Origin: Neorhizobium sp. SOG26
GTDB lineage: Bacteria > Pseudomonadota > Alphaproteobacteria > Rhizobiales > Rhizobiaceae
Direction of reading: 5' to 3'
Assembly (NCBI RefSeq): GCF_003491345.1
Contig: NZ_CP025512.1
Location: forward strand, 1,550,001 to 1,614,000
Length of the DNA stretch: 64,000 nucleotides
Translations under genes and position numbers: made by a program
Notes under the pieces: model-generated
Told to the model about the DNA's origin: nothing
What the model saw: the letters and a program-made list of their open reading frames with translations, nothing else
Databases searched by the model: none
Shown: piece by piece, positions 9,121 through 16,579 of the stretch
Layout of the letters: the number at the start of each line of letters is the position of its first letter
Numbering within the stretch: position 1 is the first letter of the stretch

Positions 9121-9819
9121 ATGACGACGCTCGACTATGCCGCACTAGCCCTCTTCCTCGTGCTCTGGTGGGTCTATTCGTGGATAACTGCCGGGTCCGG
9201 TGCGCGGCTGCTTCCGCGTGCGAGCCTCAACCGCGCCATGGCGGAACGACGCAAGCTGTGGATCTACAATTCCCTGCGGCGGGACCTGAAGATGATCGAC
9301 ACGCAGATCATGGCCGGCCTGCAAAACGGCACGGCCTTTTTCGCCTCCACCTCGATCTTCGCCATGGGCGGCTGTTTTGCGCTGCTCGGCGCCACCGACC
9401 AGGTCGATGCCGTGTTTCGCGACCTTGCCTTCGTCGCCTATAGCGGCCGCACGACCTTCGAGCTGAAGGTAGCTGGCCTTACCGTGCTGTTCGGCTATGC
9501 GTTCTTCAAATTCGGCTGGTCCTACCGGCTCTTCAACTACTGCACGATCCTGTTTGGGGCGTTGCCGATGATGCACGAGACCAATGTCGACCGCGCAGCT
9601 GCGGAAAAGGCGGCGGACCAGGTGGTGGAGATGAACATCATCGCGGCGCGGAACTTCAATGCCGGGCTGCGAGCGATTTTTCTGTCGATCGGTTATCTCG
9701 GCTGGTTCGCCGGGCCTTATATGTTCATGGCGACGACGGTGGTTGTGATCGCCGTCCTGACGCGCCGCCAGTTTTTCTCCGAGGCACGGCTCGCCTTGAT
9801 GGATCCCGACGCCAATTAA
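9121..9819 (+). CDS. DUF599 family membrane protein
   Basis: A 232-residue polytopic membrane protein with four or five helices and the DUF599 pattern: an N-terminal helix followed by RASLNRAMAERR..W, a central GTAFFASTSIFAMGG helix, a FKFGWSYRLFNYC segment and a basic C-terminus after the last helix. The family is widespread in Proteobacteria and has no established role. The next gene starts 28 bp downstream on the same strand, so the two may form an operon. Confidence 0.9.
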   Translation: MTTLDYAALALFLVLWWVYSWITAGSGARLLPRASLNRAMAERRKLWIYNSLRRDLKMIDTQIMAGLQNGTAFFASTSIFAMGGCFALLGATDQVDAVFRDLAFVAYSGRTTFELKVAGLTVLFGYAFFKFGWSYRLFNYCTILFGALPMMHETNVDRAAAEKAADQVVEMNIIAARNFNAGLRAIFLSIGYLGWFAGPYMFMATTVVVIAVLTRRQFFSEARLALMDPDAN

Positions 9820-9847
9820 GACGCCAGGTAAAAAACGAAAGATCCCC

Positions 9848-10843
9848 GTGACAGTCGCCGACGCTTCCCACACCTCCACGAAATTCCCACGTATCCCACT
9901 GATCGACACGCTGCGCGGCGTCGCGCTGGTGGCGATGGCAACCTACCACTTCACGTGGGACCTGGAGTTCTTCGGATACCTGGAGCCCGGAACGGCAACC
10001 CAAGGCTTCTTTCGCATCTACGCGCGCTGCATCGCCAGCAGCTTCCTTTTCCTGGCCGGTGTGAGCCTCGTGCTTGCCCACTACCCGGTGATCCGCTGGT
10101 CTTCCTTCTGGAAGCGTTTTGCGGTGGTGGCGGGTGCAGCGCTGTTGATCAGCATTGCGACACTCATCGCCGTTGCGAACGAGTGGATCTATTTCGGCAT
10201 CCTGCACAACATCGCCCTGTCCAGCGTCGTGGGATTAGCGTTCCTGCGCGCGCCCGTTGCACTCACGGCGGCCTGCGTTCTTCTGGTGATCATCCTGATG
10301 GTTGCCGACAGCAGTTTCGCACCAGGCTTCCTCCACGCGCCTCTGTTCGACACGCGATGGCTGAGCTGGCTCGGTTTTGCAGTCACCCCGCCCCGGTCGA
10401 ATGATTACGTGCCGCTGTTTCCATGGGTTGCCGCTTTGCTGGCTGGCATTGCCGTCATACGGCTGGCGCTGTCACGCAACTGGCTACCCCAGCTTGTAGC
10501 CGTTCAGCAACGGACAAATATCCTGTCGAAGGCCGGCCGCCACAGCCTGGCGATCTACCTGTTGCACCAGCCGGTGCTGATTGCATTTGTTTATCTGTTC
10601 TCGCTGGTGTCGCCTGCCCAAGTGCCGGATCCACGCACGACCTATAACCGCAGCTGCGAGGCCGGCTGCCTACAACAGGGCAATGATGCGAAAATATGCG
10701 AGAACTTCTGCGGATGCACCGCAGACCAGCTGGCATCACAATCGCTGCTCACTCCACTTCTCCAGGGAAGCATCAAGCTGGAGGACGACCGCGTGCAGAT
10801 GATCGCGCAGGAGTGCTCGGCGATCGCCCAGCCGCAGGAATAA
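9848..10843 (+). CDS. DUF1624 (heparan-alpha-glucosaminide N-acetyltransferase-like) membrane protein with Cys-rich tail
   Basis: A 331-residue membrane protein of the acyltransferase/HGSNAT-like superfamily. The start of the first helix carries RIPLIDTLRGVALVAMATYH and the next loop DLEFFGYL, the DUF1624 signature, followed by some seven further helices. It probably starts at GTG 9848. The last 70 residues, after the final helix, form a polar tail with a CEAGC, a CENFCGC and one more Cys, unlike the usual family end. The catalytic substrate is unknown; transfer of an acyl group across the inner membrane is the family expectation. Confidence 0.85.
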   Translation: MTVADASHTSTKFPRIPLIDTLRGVALVAMATYHFTWDLEFFGYLEPGTATQGFFRIYARCIASSFLFLAGVSLVLAHYPVIRWSSFWKRFAVVAGAALLISIATLIAVANEWIYFGILHNIALSSVVGLAFLRAPVALTAACVLLVIILMVADSSFAPGFLHAPLFDTRWLSWLGFAVTPPRSNDYVPLFPWVAALLAGIAVIRLALSRNWLPQLVAVQQRTNILSKAGRHSLAIYLLHQPVLIAFVYLFSLVSPAQVPDPRTTYNRSCEAGCLQQGNDAKICENFCGCTADQLASQSLLTPLLQGSIKLEDDRVQMIAQECSAIAQPQE

Positions 10844-10862
10844 CTCTACAGATTGGTGGAGA

Positions 10863-11249
10863 TCAGGTACCGACGCCGATTTCCGCGAGGCGCGTGAGGC
10901 AGGCTTCTTCGGCCGTGTCCAGCTCGCTCAGCGTCTCGTCAATGTCGCGACGCTTCTGGCGCAGCTCGTCGCGCTTCTCATCGATGCGCTTCATCATCAG
11001 CTTCAGCTGGCCCAACTCGCCCGGTGGCTCCTTGTAGACCTGGATGATCTCGCGGATCTCGGCGATGGTGAAGCCGATACGGCGGCCCCGCAAAATTTCC
11101 TGCAAGAGACGGCGGTCAGCAGCGCGAAACAGCCGTGTGCGGCCACGCCTTTCCGGATGGATGAGGCCCTCATCCTCGTAGAAACGAAGAGTCCGAGTGG
11201 AGACCCCGAATTCCCGTGTCAGCTCCGTAATGGTATAATACTTGTTCAC
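10863..11249 (-). CDS. MerR family transcriptional regulator
   Basis: A 128-residue regulator. Residues 1-70 form the MerR winged helix (YTITELTREFGVSTRTLRFYEDEGLI, then RLFRAADRRLLQEIL), followed by a long coiled-coil dimerisation helix (about 78-118). There is no C-terminal Cys metal-site signature apart from a single Cys in EEACLTRL, so a metal sensor is unlikely. The short all-helical C-terminus resembles LiuR-type regulators of branched-chain catabolism, but no target operon lies next to it. It faces the DUF1624 gene convergently and is followed upstream by mgtE on the same strand. Confidence 0.9.
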   Translation of the reverse strand: MNKYYTITELTREFGVSTRTLRFYEDEGLIHPERRGRTRLFRAADRRLLQEILRGRRIGFTIAEIREIIQVYKEPPGELGQLKLMMKRIDEKRDELRQKRRDIDETLSELDTAEEACLTRLAEIGVGT

Positions 11250-11313
11250 GTTCTCGCCCTGCTTACGAGCAGAAGCCTAAGTGACTTTTACGTTCAAGTC
11301 AATTTTCAGGGCG

Positions 11314-12729
11314 TCATGGCAAAAGCCAGATCGTGGCCAGCCCGAGAAACGCGAAGAATCCTGTGGTGTCGGTAATGGCGGTCACGAAGACAGCAGACGA
11401 CACGGCCGGATCCGCGCCGGCCCGATCCAGCAGCAGCGGAATCATGATGCCTGCCATGGCCGCCGCAAACATGTTGATGAGCATGGCGGTCGCGATCAGC
11501 CCGCCGATATGGGGATCCTGAAACCATAGGCCTGCCACGGTGCCGACAAGAACCCCGATCACGACGCCGTTGATAAGCCCGACCCCTGCTTCGCGCCGGG
11601 CCACGCGCCAGGCGTTGTGGATGTCGAGATTGCGTGTCGCAAGCGCCCGCACGGTCACAGTCATCGTCTGCGAGCCGGCATTGCCGCCCATGCCGGCGAC
11701 GATCGGCATCAGAATCGCCAGTGCGACGACTTCCTCGATCGTTGCCTCGAAAAGCGAGATGACCGAGGCGGAAATGAAGGCAGTGAACAGGTTGACGAGC
11801 AGCCAGGGAATGCGTGACCGCGATGTCTGTTTCACGGAGTCGGACAGTTCTTCGTCACCCACGCCGGAGAGGCGCATGATGTCCTCTTCCGCCTCTTCCT
11901 GGATGACGTCCACGACATCGTCGATCGTCAGCACGCCGACGAGGCGGCCGTTGTTGTCAACGACGGCGGCGGAGAGAAGGTCGTATTGCTCGAAAAGCTG
12001 CGCGGCCTCTTCCTGGTCCATGTCGGCGGGAACCGGATAGTTGGTTTCCCGCATGATCGCCTCGATCTTCACCCCGCGCTTGGTGCGCAGGATCTTGTCG
12101 AGATAGACCACGCCAAGCAGCTTGAAGGTCGGGTCGACGACAAAGATCTGCGTAAAGCTTTCCGGCAGGTCCGCTTCTTCGCGCATGTAGTCAATCGTCT
12201 GCCCCACCGTCCAGAACGGCGGCACGGCGACAAACTCCGTCTGCATGCGGCGCCCGGCTGACTGCTCGGGATAATCCAGCGCCCGGCGCAGCCGCACCCG
12301 CTCGGTAAACGGCAGTTGCGCGAGGATCTCTTCGCGATCCTCCTGGTCGAGGTCTTCCAGAATGTAGACGGCGTCATCCGAATCAAGATCGCCGATCGCC
12401 GCTGCGATCTGCGCATTCGGCATCTGGTCGACGATTTCCATGCGGATCGCTTCATCGACCTCGGTCAGCGCCGTCAGGTCGAAATCGTCGCCAAGCAGCC
12501 GAACAAGCGCCAGACGCTGTTCGGGCGGAATCGATTCCAGCAGGTCGCCAAGCTCGGACTCATGCAGGCGCGCCACATGCTTGCGCAGGAAAGAGGTATC
12601 GGCATCGGCGATGGCCGCACCAACGGCGGCAAGGAAATCGCCCCGGATCGAGCCGTTTTCGGCGTAGATGTCGGCAGTTGCCTCATCAAGCTTGGTGCGG
12701 GGGCGAATGTCTTCACCGGTATCGCTCAT
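11314..12729 (-). CDS. mgtE: Magnesium transporter MgtE
   Basis: A 471-residue transporter in the full MgtE arrangement: an N-terminal superhelical domain (about 30-135, with LLESIPPEQRLALVRLLGDD), tandem CBS domains (about 140-265), a plug helix and five C-terminal transmembrane helices with the LAILMPIVAGMGGNAGSQ pore signature. The cytosolic part senses Mg2+ and closes the channel when Mg2+ is abundant. The start at 12729 is supported by GAGGGCGG upstream; earlier codons to 12783 look non-coding. The gene diverges from the deformylase-like gene with about 200 bp between them. Confidence 0.96.
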   Translation of the reverse strand: MSDTGEDIRPRTKLDEATADIYAENGSIRGDFLAAVGAAIADADTSFLRKHVARLHESELGDLLESIPPEQRLALVRLLGDDFDLTALTEVDEAIRMEIVDQMPNAQIAAAIGDLDSDDAVYILEDLDQEDREEILAQLPFTERVRLRRALDYPEQSAGRRMQTEFVAVPPFWTVGQTIDYMREEADLPESFTQIFVVDPTFKLLGVVYLDKILRTKRGVKIEAIMRETNYPVPADMDQEEAAQLFEQYDLLSAAVVDNNGRLVGVLTIDDVVDVIQEEAEEDIMRLSGVGDEELSDSVKQTSRSRIPWLLVNLFTAFISASVISLFEATIEEVVALAILMPIVAGMGGNAGSQTMTVTVRALATRNLDIHNAWRVARREAGVGLINGVVIGVLVGTVAGLWFQDPHIGGLIATAMLINMFAAAMAGIMIPLLLDRAGADPAVSSAVFVTAITDTTGFFAFLGLATIWLLP

Positions 12730-12931
12730 CTGCCGCCCTCGCCGTTTGACGTTCACTGGAACACCTGGGACAGGACCGGCCACGACGCAAACGACTCTGC
12801 CGGACCCACCCTATCAACCGTCTGCTAAAACAATCGGTTGGAGGCGTCCAGCCAAGAACCTAATTCCGCAGCTTGAGCCGCCAAGCCCCCGCCGGCTAAG
12901 TGTCTGGCGAAAAGATTTAAAAGAGGCTGCC

Positions 12932-13426
12932 ATGACCGTGCTTCCGCTGGTGAAATATCCCGATCCACGCCTTTCACAACCCTGTGACGCCGTGACGACC
13001 TTCGATGACGAACTATCAAGATTCGCGCATGACCTGCTGGACACGATGCGGGCTGCCCCCGGCGTCGGCATTACGGCGGCGCATGTCGGCGTGTTGCAGC
13101 GCCTCGTCGTGCTTGAGCTGTCTGCGGAAATCGGACCGCGCTTCTACGTTAATCCCGAACTTCTCGATGCCTCTGCGCAGACCATGCGCCACATGGAAGG
13201 CAGTGTCTCGATGCCGGGCGCGACCGAAGAAGTGGAGCGTCCGCGGCGGATCCGCTTTCGCTATCAGGATCTGAAGGGCGAGACGCACGAGGAGGAGGCA
13301 CAGGACTTCTACGCCATCTGCATGCAGCACGAGATCGACCAACTGAACGGTATCTTCTGGCTGAAGCGCCTCTCGCGGTTGAAACGCGACCGCGTCATCC
13401 GCAAGTGGGAAAAGGGAAAATCGTGA
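12932..13426 (+). CDS. Peptide deformylase-like protein, active site degenerate
   Basis: A 164-residue protein with the peptide deformylase fold but altered motifs. Motif 1 reads GVGITAAHVG instead of GxGLAAxQ. Motif 2 reads EGSVS instead of EGCLS, losing the Cys metal ligand. Motif 3 reads QHEIDQLNG instead of QHExDHLxG, keeping the catalytic Glu but losing one His ligand. It is therefore unlikely to bind the catalytic Fe2+ normally. Several rhizobia encode such a deformylase-like paralogue in addition to a functional Def. The start at 12932 has AAGAGGCTG upstream. Its role is unknown; binding of N-terminal peptides without deformylation is a possibility. Confidence 0.88.
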   Translation: MTVLPLVKYPDPRLSQPCDAVTTFDDELSRFAHDLLDTMRAAPGVGITAAHVGVLQRLVVLELSAEIGPRFYVNPELLDASAQTMRHMEGSVSMPGATEEVERPRRIRFRYQDLKGETHEEEAQDFYAICMQHEIDQLNGIFWLKRLSRLKRDRVIRKWEKGKS

Positions 13427-13563
13427 GCCGCGCCAGAACCAAAACCCGCTTCGTCCGTTGTTTGTCCACAGACGCGTCAGGCGTGCCCTGACCGGTAACG
13501 CGGTGCCTACTCCAGCCAGTTGAAACGCTCGGGGACGCACCGGACACACGACAGGAGACAGAC

Positions 13564-14061
13564 ATGCCAGCCAAGCGCAACGTCGACGAGATCAACAGGG
13601 AAGAAGACTTCCGCGACTACGACACTCGCAACATTGATCAGGGCTGGCCATACGACGACGCCAGCGGCGCCGGCGCCAAGCCGATCGAAAACGCGGCCTA
13701 TGGTGACCCCAACGCCAATTTCGATGATGAGCGCAACCGCGGCTTCACCGTCGACAAGACAGAGGCCGACGGCCAGGAAGAGCGCCTTGTCGACAGCGAC
13801 CGGCCGGGTACCGAGGGCCTGGAAGAATCGGACGATCTCGAAGAGCGCATCACTGACGCGATTGAGAACCTTGACCTCGTCGACATGGCGCTGATCGACA
13901 TCGATGTCGAAGACGGGGTCGTGACGATCGACGGCGGAGTCGACGATGCGCAGACGTCCCGCACGATCGGCCGCCACATCCAGGCCCTGCGAGGCGTCAG
14001 AAGCGTCGTCAACAACCTGCGTATCGAGGGCGTCGACGCCCGCATACCTGACGACGACTAG
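13564..14061 (+). CDS. BON domain-containing protein
   Basis: A very acidic 165-residue protein. The first 95 residues are polar and probably disordered; residues about 95-160 form a BON domain (LEERITDAIENL, then VTIDGGVDDAQTSRTIGRHIQALRGVRSVVNNL). BON domains bind phospholipid and occur in osmotic-shock proteins such as OsmY, but this copy has no signal peptide, so it may be cytoplasmic. A GGAGACAGAC ribosome site precedes ATG 13564. The stop overlaps the convergent OsmC-family stop by four bases. Confidence 0.88.
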   Translation: MPAKRNVDEINREEDFRDYDTRNIDQGWPYDDASGAGAKPIENAAYGDPNANFDDERNRGFTVDKTEADGQEERLVDSDRPGTEGLEESDDLEERITDAIENLDLVDMALIDIDVEDGVVTIDGGVDDAQTSRTIGRHIQALRGVRSVVNNLRIEGVDARIPDDD

Positions 14062-14480
14062 GAGGTTGTCACCTCGAAAGAAGGAGAGCCCTTGAGCGTA
14101 TTGCTGACGGTGCAGATCTCTTCCGCAAGGTGGATGATCTGCATCTTCTCGTTGGCGCCAAAGTCCCCATCGATCGCGAAGTCGATGGTGAACTGCTCGA
14201 TCCGGGTTGGCTCGCCTTCAGCCTTTTCACCCGTCACATGCACCCTCACCTCGACAAGCCGATCCAGAAGCTGGAGGCGGCTTGCCGCGATGCGCGCGCT
14301 CAGCACAAGGCAGGCGGCAAGTGAGGAGAACATCAGGTCGAGCGGGTTGAAGCCCGGCTCCGACGCGCCGGTGACAATGGCCAGTCCACCGCCGGTCTCG
14401 CTTGTCACCTGCGGGTGACCATGGCGGCCGACTGTGGCGGTTGCGCCGATCGGGCGCGGCTTTACCTTGATGTCGACCAC
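14058..14480 (-). CDS. OsmC family protein
   Basis: A 140-residue OsmC-like protein. The first conserved Cys is in SSLAACLVLSAR (about residue 58) and the second in EEICTVSNTL (about 126), the two peroxidatic residues of OsmC/Ohr enzymes, which reduce hydroperoxides. This shorter form groups better with the general OsmC/YhfA type than with Ohr. Its start lies one base from the lipB stop (14482), so it is very likely cotranscribed with lipB. Confidence 0.9.
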   Translation of the reverse strand: MVDIKVKPRPIGATATVGRHGHPQVTSETGGGLAIVTGASEPGFNPLDLMFSSLAACLVLSARIAASRLQLLDRLVEVRVHVTGEKAEGEPTRIEQFTIDFAIDGDFGANEKMQIIHLAEEICTVSNTLKGSPSFEVTTS

Positions 14481-14481
14481 C

Positions 14482-15207
14482 TCAGCGCGGCCCCTCGTTT
14501 ACAGTCGGGCCAAAGATGTCTTCGAATGCTTCGCGCAGGCGCATGTCGACATCGGCCATCATCACCGGCAGCCCGAGGTCAACAAGGCTGGTGACGCCAT
14601 AGGCGCTGATTCCGCAGGGCACGATCCCGCTGAAATGCGAAAGATCCGGATCGACATTCAACGACAGTCCGTGGAAGCTCACCCAGCGCCGCAACCGGAT
14701 GCCGAGGGCGGCAATCTTGTCCTCCGCCATCGAACCATCGGCAAGCAGCGGCTTTTCCGGCCGGCGCACCCATACGCCCACCCGGTCCTCGCGCCTCTCA
14801 CCTTTGACGTTCATCATGTCGAGGGTGCGGATCACCAGCTCCTCCAGTGCCGCAACATAAGCCCGCACATCCTGGCGGCGGCGCTTCAGGTCAAGCATGA
14901 CATAGGCCACACGCTGGCCGGGGCCATGATAGGTATATTCGCCGCCACGGCCGGTGGCATAAACGGGAAATCGATCCGGCTCGATGAGGTCACCCGCATC
15001 GGCGCTCGTACCGGCGGTGTAAAGCGGTGGATGCTCGAGAAGCCAGACAAGCTCGTCCGCCCGCCCCTCGGCGATTGCTGCAACTTCCGCCTCCATCTCT
15101 GCCACCGCCTGCTCATAAGGCACAAGGCTGTCGGAGATTCTCCAGCGCACGGGCGGCGAACCTTCCTTGGGAAACATGGTGGCGTTGAGTTCGGTGCGCG
15201 TCAGCAT
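14482..15207 (-). CDS. lipB: Octanoyltransferase (lipoate biosynthesis)
   Basis: A 241-residue enzyme that transfers octanoate from acyl carrier protein to lipoyl domains, the first step of lipoate assembly. The family motif [12 protein letters not shown] occupies residues 87-98, the acyl-accepting Cys198 is in GIVPCGI and the catalytic Lys164 in EDKIAALG. The substrate proteins GcvH, PdhB and PdhC and the next enzyme LipA are all encoded in this window. ATG 15207 is the likely start; ATG at 15177 is an alternative. An AT-rich promoter region of 110 bp separates it from the divergent tRNA promoter. Confidence 0.96.
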   Translation of the reverse strand: MLTRTELNATMFPKEGSPPVRWRISDSLVPYEQAVAEMEAEVAAIAEGRADELVWLLEHPPLYTAGTSADAGDLIEPDRFPVYATGRGGEYTYHGPGQRVAYVMLDLKRRRQDVRAYVAALEELVIRTLDMMNVKGERREDRVGVWVRRPEKPLLADGSMAEDKIAALGIRLRRWVSFHGLSLNVDPDLSHFSGIVPCGISAYGVTSLVDLGLPVMMADVDMRLREAFEDIFGPTVNEGPR

Positions 15208-15320
15208 GGAAAATCTTCTTCTAAGGGCTGTTCAAGGGTCGAGACAGGGCGCGAATATGCCCGGTTCATATAGGGATGAAGAACCAAAAATTTTATCCCT
15301 GAAAAATCTGTCGCAGTGCA

Positions 15321-15349
15321 CTTGTGCCCGCCAAATCCTTTTGCTACAT
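15321..15349 (+). promoter_or_regulatory. Sigma-70 type promoter of tRNA-Leu
   Basis: CTTGTG at 15321-15326 and CTACAT at 15344-15349 are separated by 17 bases, close to the rhizobial CTTGAC/CTATAT pattern, and the predicted start lies about 30 bases before the tRNA. The match is by eye. Confidence 0.5.
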
Positions 15350-15384
15350 GCTCCCCCGCCGGCGCAAGTCGGACCTACCACGAT

Positions 15385-15469
15385 GCGGTCGTGGCGGAAT
15401 TGGTAGACGCGCAGCGTTGAGGTCGCTGTGTCGCAAGACGTGGAAGTTCGAGTCTTCTCGACCGCACCA
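15385..15469 (+). tRNA. tRNA-Leu (anticodon GAG)
   Basis: An 85-base class II tRNA. The acceptor GCGGTCG pairs perfectly with CGACCGC before discriminator A and an encoded CCA. The D arm contains AATTGGTAGACGC, the anticodon stem CAGCG/CGCTG encloses a TTGAGGT loop giving anticodon GAG, a long variable arm follows, and the T loop reads TTCGAGT. It decodes CUC and CUU leucine codons. No integrase, direct repeat or att-like duplication is visible next to it. Confidence 0.97.
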
Positions 15470-15473
15470 AATC

Positions 15474-15497
15474 AACCCGGCTTCGGCCGGGTTTTTT
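15474..15497 (+). terminator. Rho-independent terminator of tRNA-Leu
   Basis: A perfect 8-bp stem AACCCGGC/GCCGGGTT around a TTCG tetraloop, followed by a T run, begins 5 bases after the tRNA CCA. Confidence 0.95.
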
Positions 15498-15554
15498 GTT
15501 GTTTTAGCCACCGCTGATCAACTCTGGTGCATGGGCTGTGCAAAAGGGCGGATT

Positions 15555-15569
15555 TTAACCTCTCGTTAA
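15555..15569 (+). promoter_or_regulatory. CtrA-like box (TTAA-N7-TTAA)
   Basis: TTAACC followed by TCTCGTTAA gives an exact TTAA-N7-TTAA, the consensus for the alphaproteobacterial cell-cycle regulator CtrA. It lies 50 bases upstream of the likely start of the small membrane protein at 15619, a position consistent with promoter control. A short motif like this also arises by chance, so this is suggestive only. Confidence 0.4.
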
Positions 15570-15618
15570 TCTTGCCGTCGCCATGTTCCCCTTCGCTATC
15601 ACTTGTGCGGAGTACGAT

Positions 15619-15777
15619 ATGCGCGCGTCCAATACCGGCTTGCTTCTGCTTGTCCCCCTCATAGCTCTCCTCCTGTTCGGCGTCTCGGTTGCTTGGGATC
15701 GCCTCGAAACCATTGATCCGACTGTGACTGGTTCGATCGGCGTCTTCGAGACCCGACCGCCCGCTCCGGTGCCCTGA
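15619..15777 (+). CDS. Small single-span membrane protein (52 aa)
   Basis: The frame encodes a short basic head, one strong transmembrane helix (residues about 7-25, TGLLLLVPLIALLLFGVSVAW) and a polar tail ending in a Pro-rich RPPAPVP. ATG 15619 has GGAG with good spacing; an in-frame ATG at 15583 lacks a ribosome site and would put charged residues out of context. No family recognised. It could be a signal-anchored regulator or assembly factor, which is speculation. A CtrA-like box lies upstream. Confidence 0.62.
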   Translation: MRASNTGLLLLVPLIALLLFGVSVAWDRLETIDPTVTGSIGVFETRPPAPVP

Positions 15778-15853
15778 GCGTCAGCCGATTTCCCGCGGGA
15801 ACAAAGGGCGATGCTTCAGGTTGGTCAGCCAGACTTCTATGGAGGCGACCCCG

Positions 15854-16267
15854 ATGAAACTGACGATCCTTGCGGCATCTGCTGTGCTTTCCATCTCGTC
15901 CACGCTGGCACTCGCGCAGGCACCGACTGACGCGCCCGCCACGCCTCCGGCCTCGCCGGCTGACGCGGAGCGACGGCCTGAAGCACCACCCGCGCCATCT
16001 GAAGGCGACCGCGACGAAGCCGACACCGCGACCTCCCGTTCCTGGCGCGAGCGCGCCGCTCGTTTTCGCATCGAGGCAGGCGGAACGGTGATCGATTTCC
16101 GGTGTGCGGAAGGCGAGCCGACCAAGGAATGTGCCGACCTGCTCATCCAGGTCCTCGATCGCCTGCGCGTCGAGCCTGGAGCCGATAATGAACGGCGCAG
16201 CTACGACCGCGATTCCGGCCGTGATCGGAATGATTTCCGGCCGAGATCACGGGACGACTTTCGCTAG
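15854..16267 (+). CDS. Secreted hypothetical protein with Pro/Ala-rich linker
   Basis: A 137-residue exported protein. A signal peptide (MKLTILAASAVLSIS, cleavage after LALA) is followed by a Pro/Ala/Asp linker (about 22-60), a small region with two Cys (FRCAEGEPTKECADLL) that may form a disulfide, and an Arg/Asp-rich tail. ATG 15854 has a GGAGG ribosome site. I do not recognise the family; rhizobial genomes contain many such periplasmic proteins. Confidence 0.72.
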   Translation: MKLTILAASAVLSISSTLALAQAPTDAPATPPASPADAERRPEAPPAPSEGDRDEADTATSRSWRERAARFRIEAGGTVIDFRCAEGEPTKECADLLIQVLDRLRVEPGADNERRSYDRDSGRDRNDFRPRSRDDFR

Positions 16268-16345
16268 AAATCCGCCAACTCTGGGCGACACAAATTTTTC
16301 TGCGCAAAGCATGGAACGATCGGCGAAGAAGATCATTATGTGCAT

Positions 16346-16414
16346 GTCGCGAGGGCAGTCCCCCCGTCCCCCCGGTAAGAGATTCCCCCCATCTCGCGCC
16401 CTCGCGACGCCCCC
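16346..16414. repeat. Inverted repeat enclosing C-tracts (G-quadruplex potential on minus strand)
   Basis: An 11-bp perfect inverted repeat (GTCGCGAGGGC at 16346-16356, GCCCTCGCGAC at 16398-16408) encloses three six-base C tracts (16360-16365, 16368-16373, 16385-16390); a five-base C tract follows at 16410-16414. It lies in the 312-bp gap between the secreted protein and the DMT transporter, otherwise occupied only by a candidate 31-residue ORF. The minus strand has four G tracts able in principle to form a quadruplex. Confidence 0.6.
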
Positions 16415-16426
16415 TCTCAAGGTTTA

Positions 16427-16522
16427 ATGATGCTGCAGAACGTAACCATCATCGGCGTGGCCATTGCCGCGATCTTCGTGACGGCGAATCTGGCCCAGAG
16501 CGTCCTGTTCTTCCTGCTCTAG
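16427..16522 (+). CDS. Candidate membrane microprotein (31 aa)
   Basis: A complete short frame encodes an almost wholly hydrophobic peptide (VTIIGVAIAAIFVTANLAQS, then VLFFLL). AAGG lies 6 bases before the double ATG. It sits 58 bp upstream of the DMT transporter start, so it could also be a leader. No homology can be judged from this length; it is listed because the hydrophobic composition over the full length is unlikely in random GC-rich DNA. Confidence 0.35.
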   Translation: MMLQNVTIIGVAIAAIFVTANLAQSVLFFLL

Positions 16523-16579
16523 AGCTTGAAGAAGCCGTTTGGCTGTGGTTGAACCGCTGCTCATCGAAAGCGGCTCGCC

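Noticed and set aside
15385-15469. tRNA-Leu as an integration site
   Set aside because: No integrase gene, no repeated tRNA 3' end downstream, and neighbouring genes look native.
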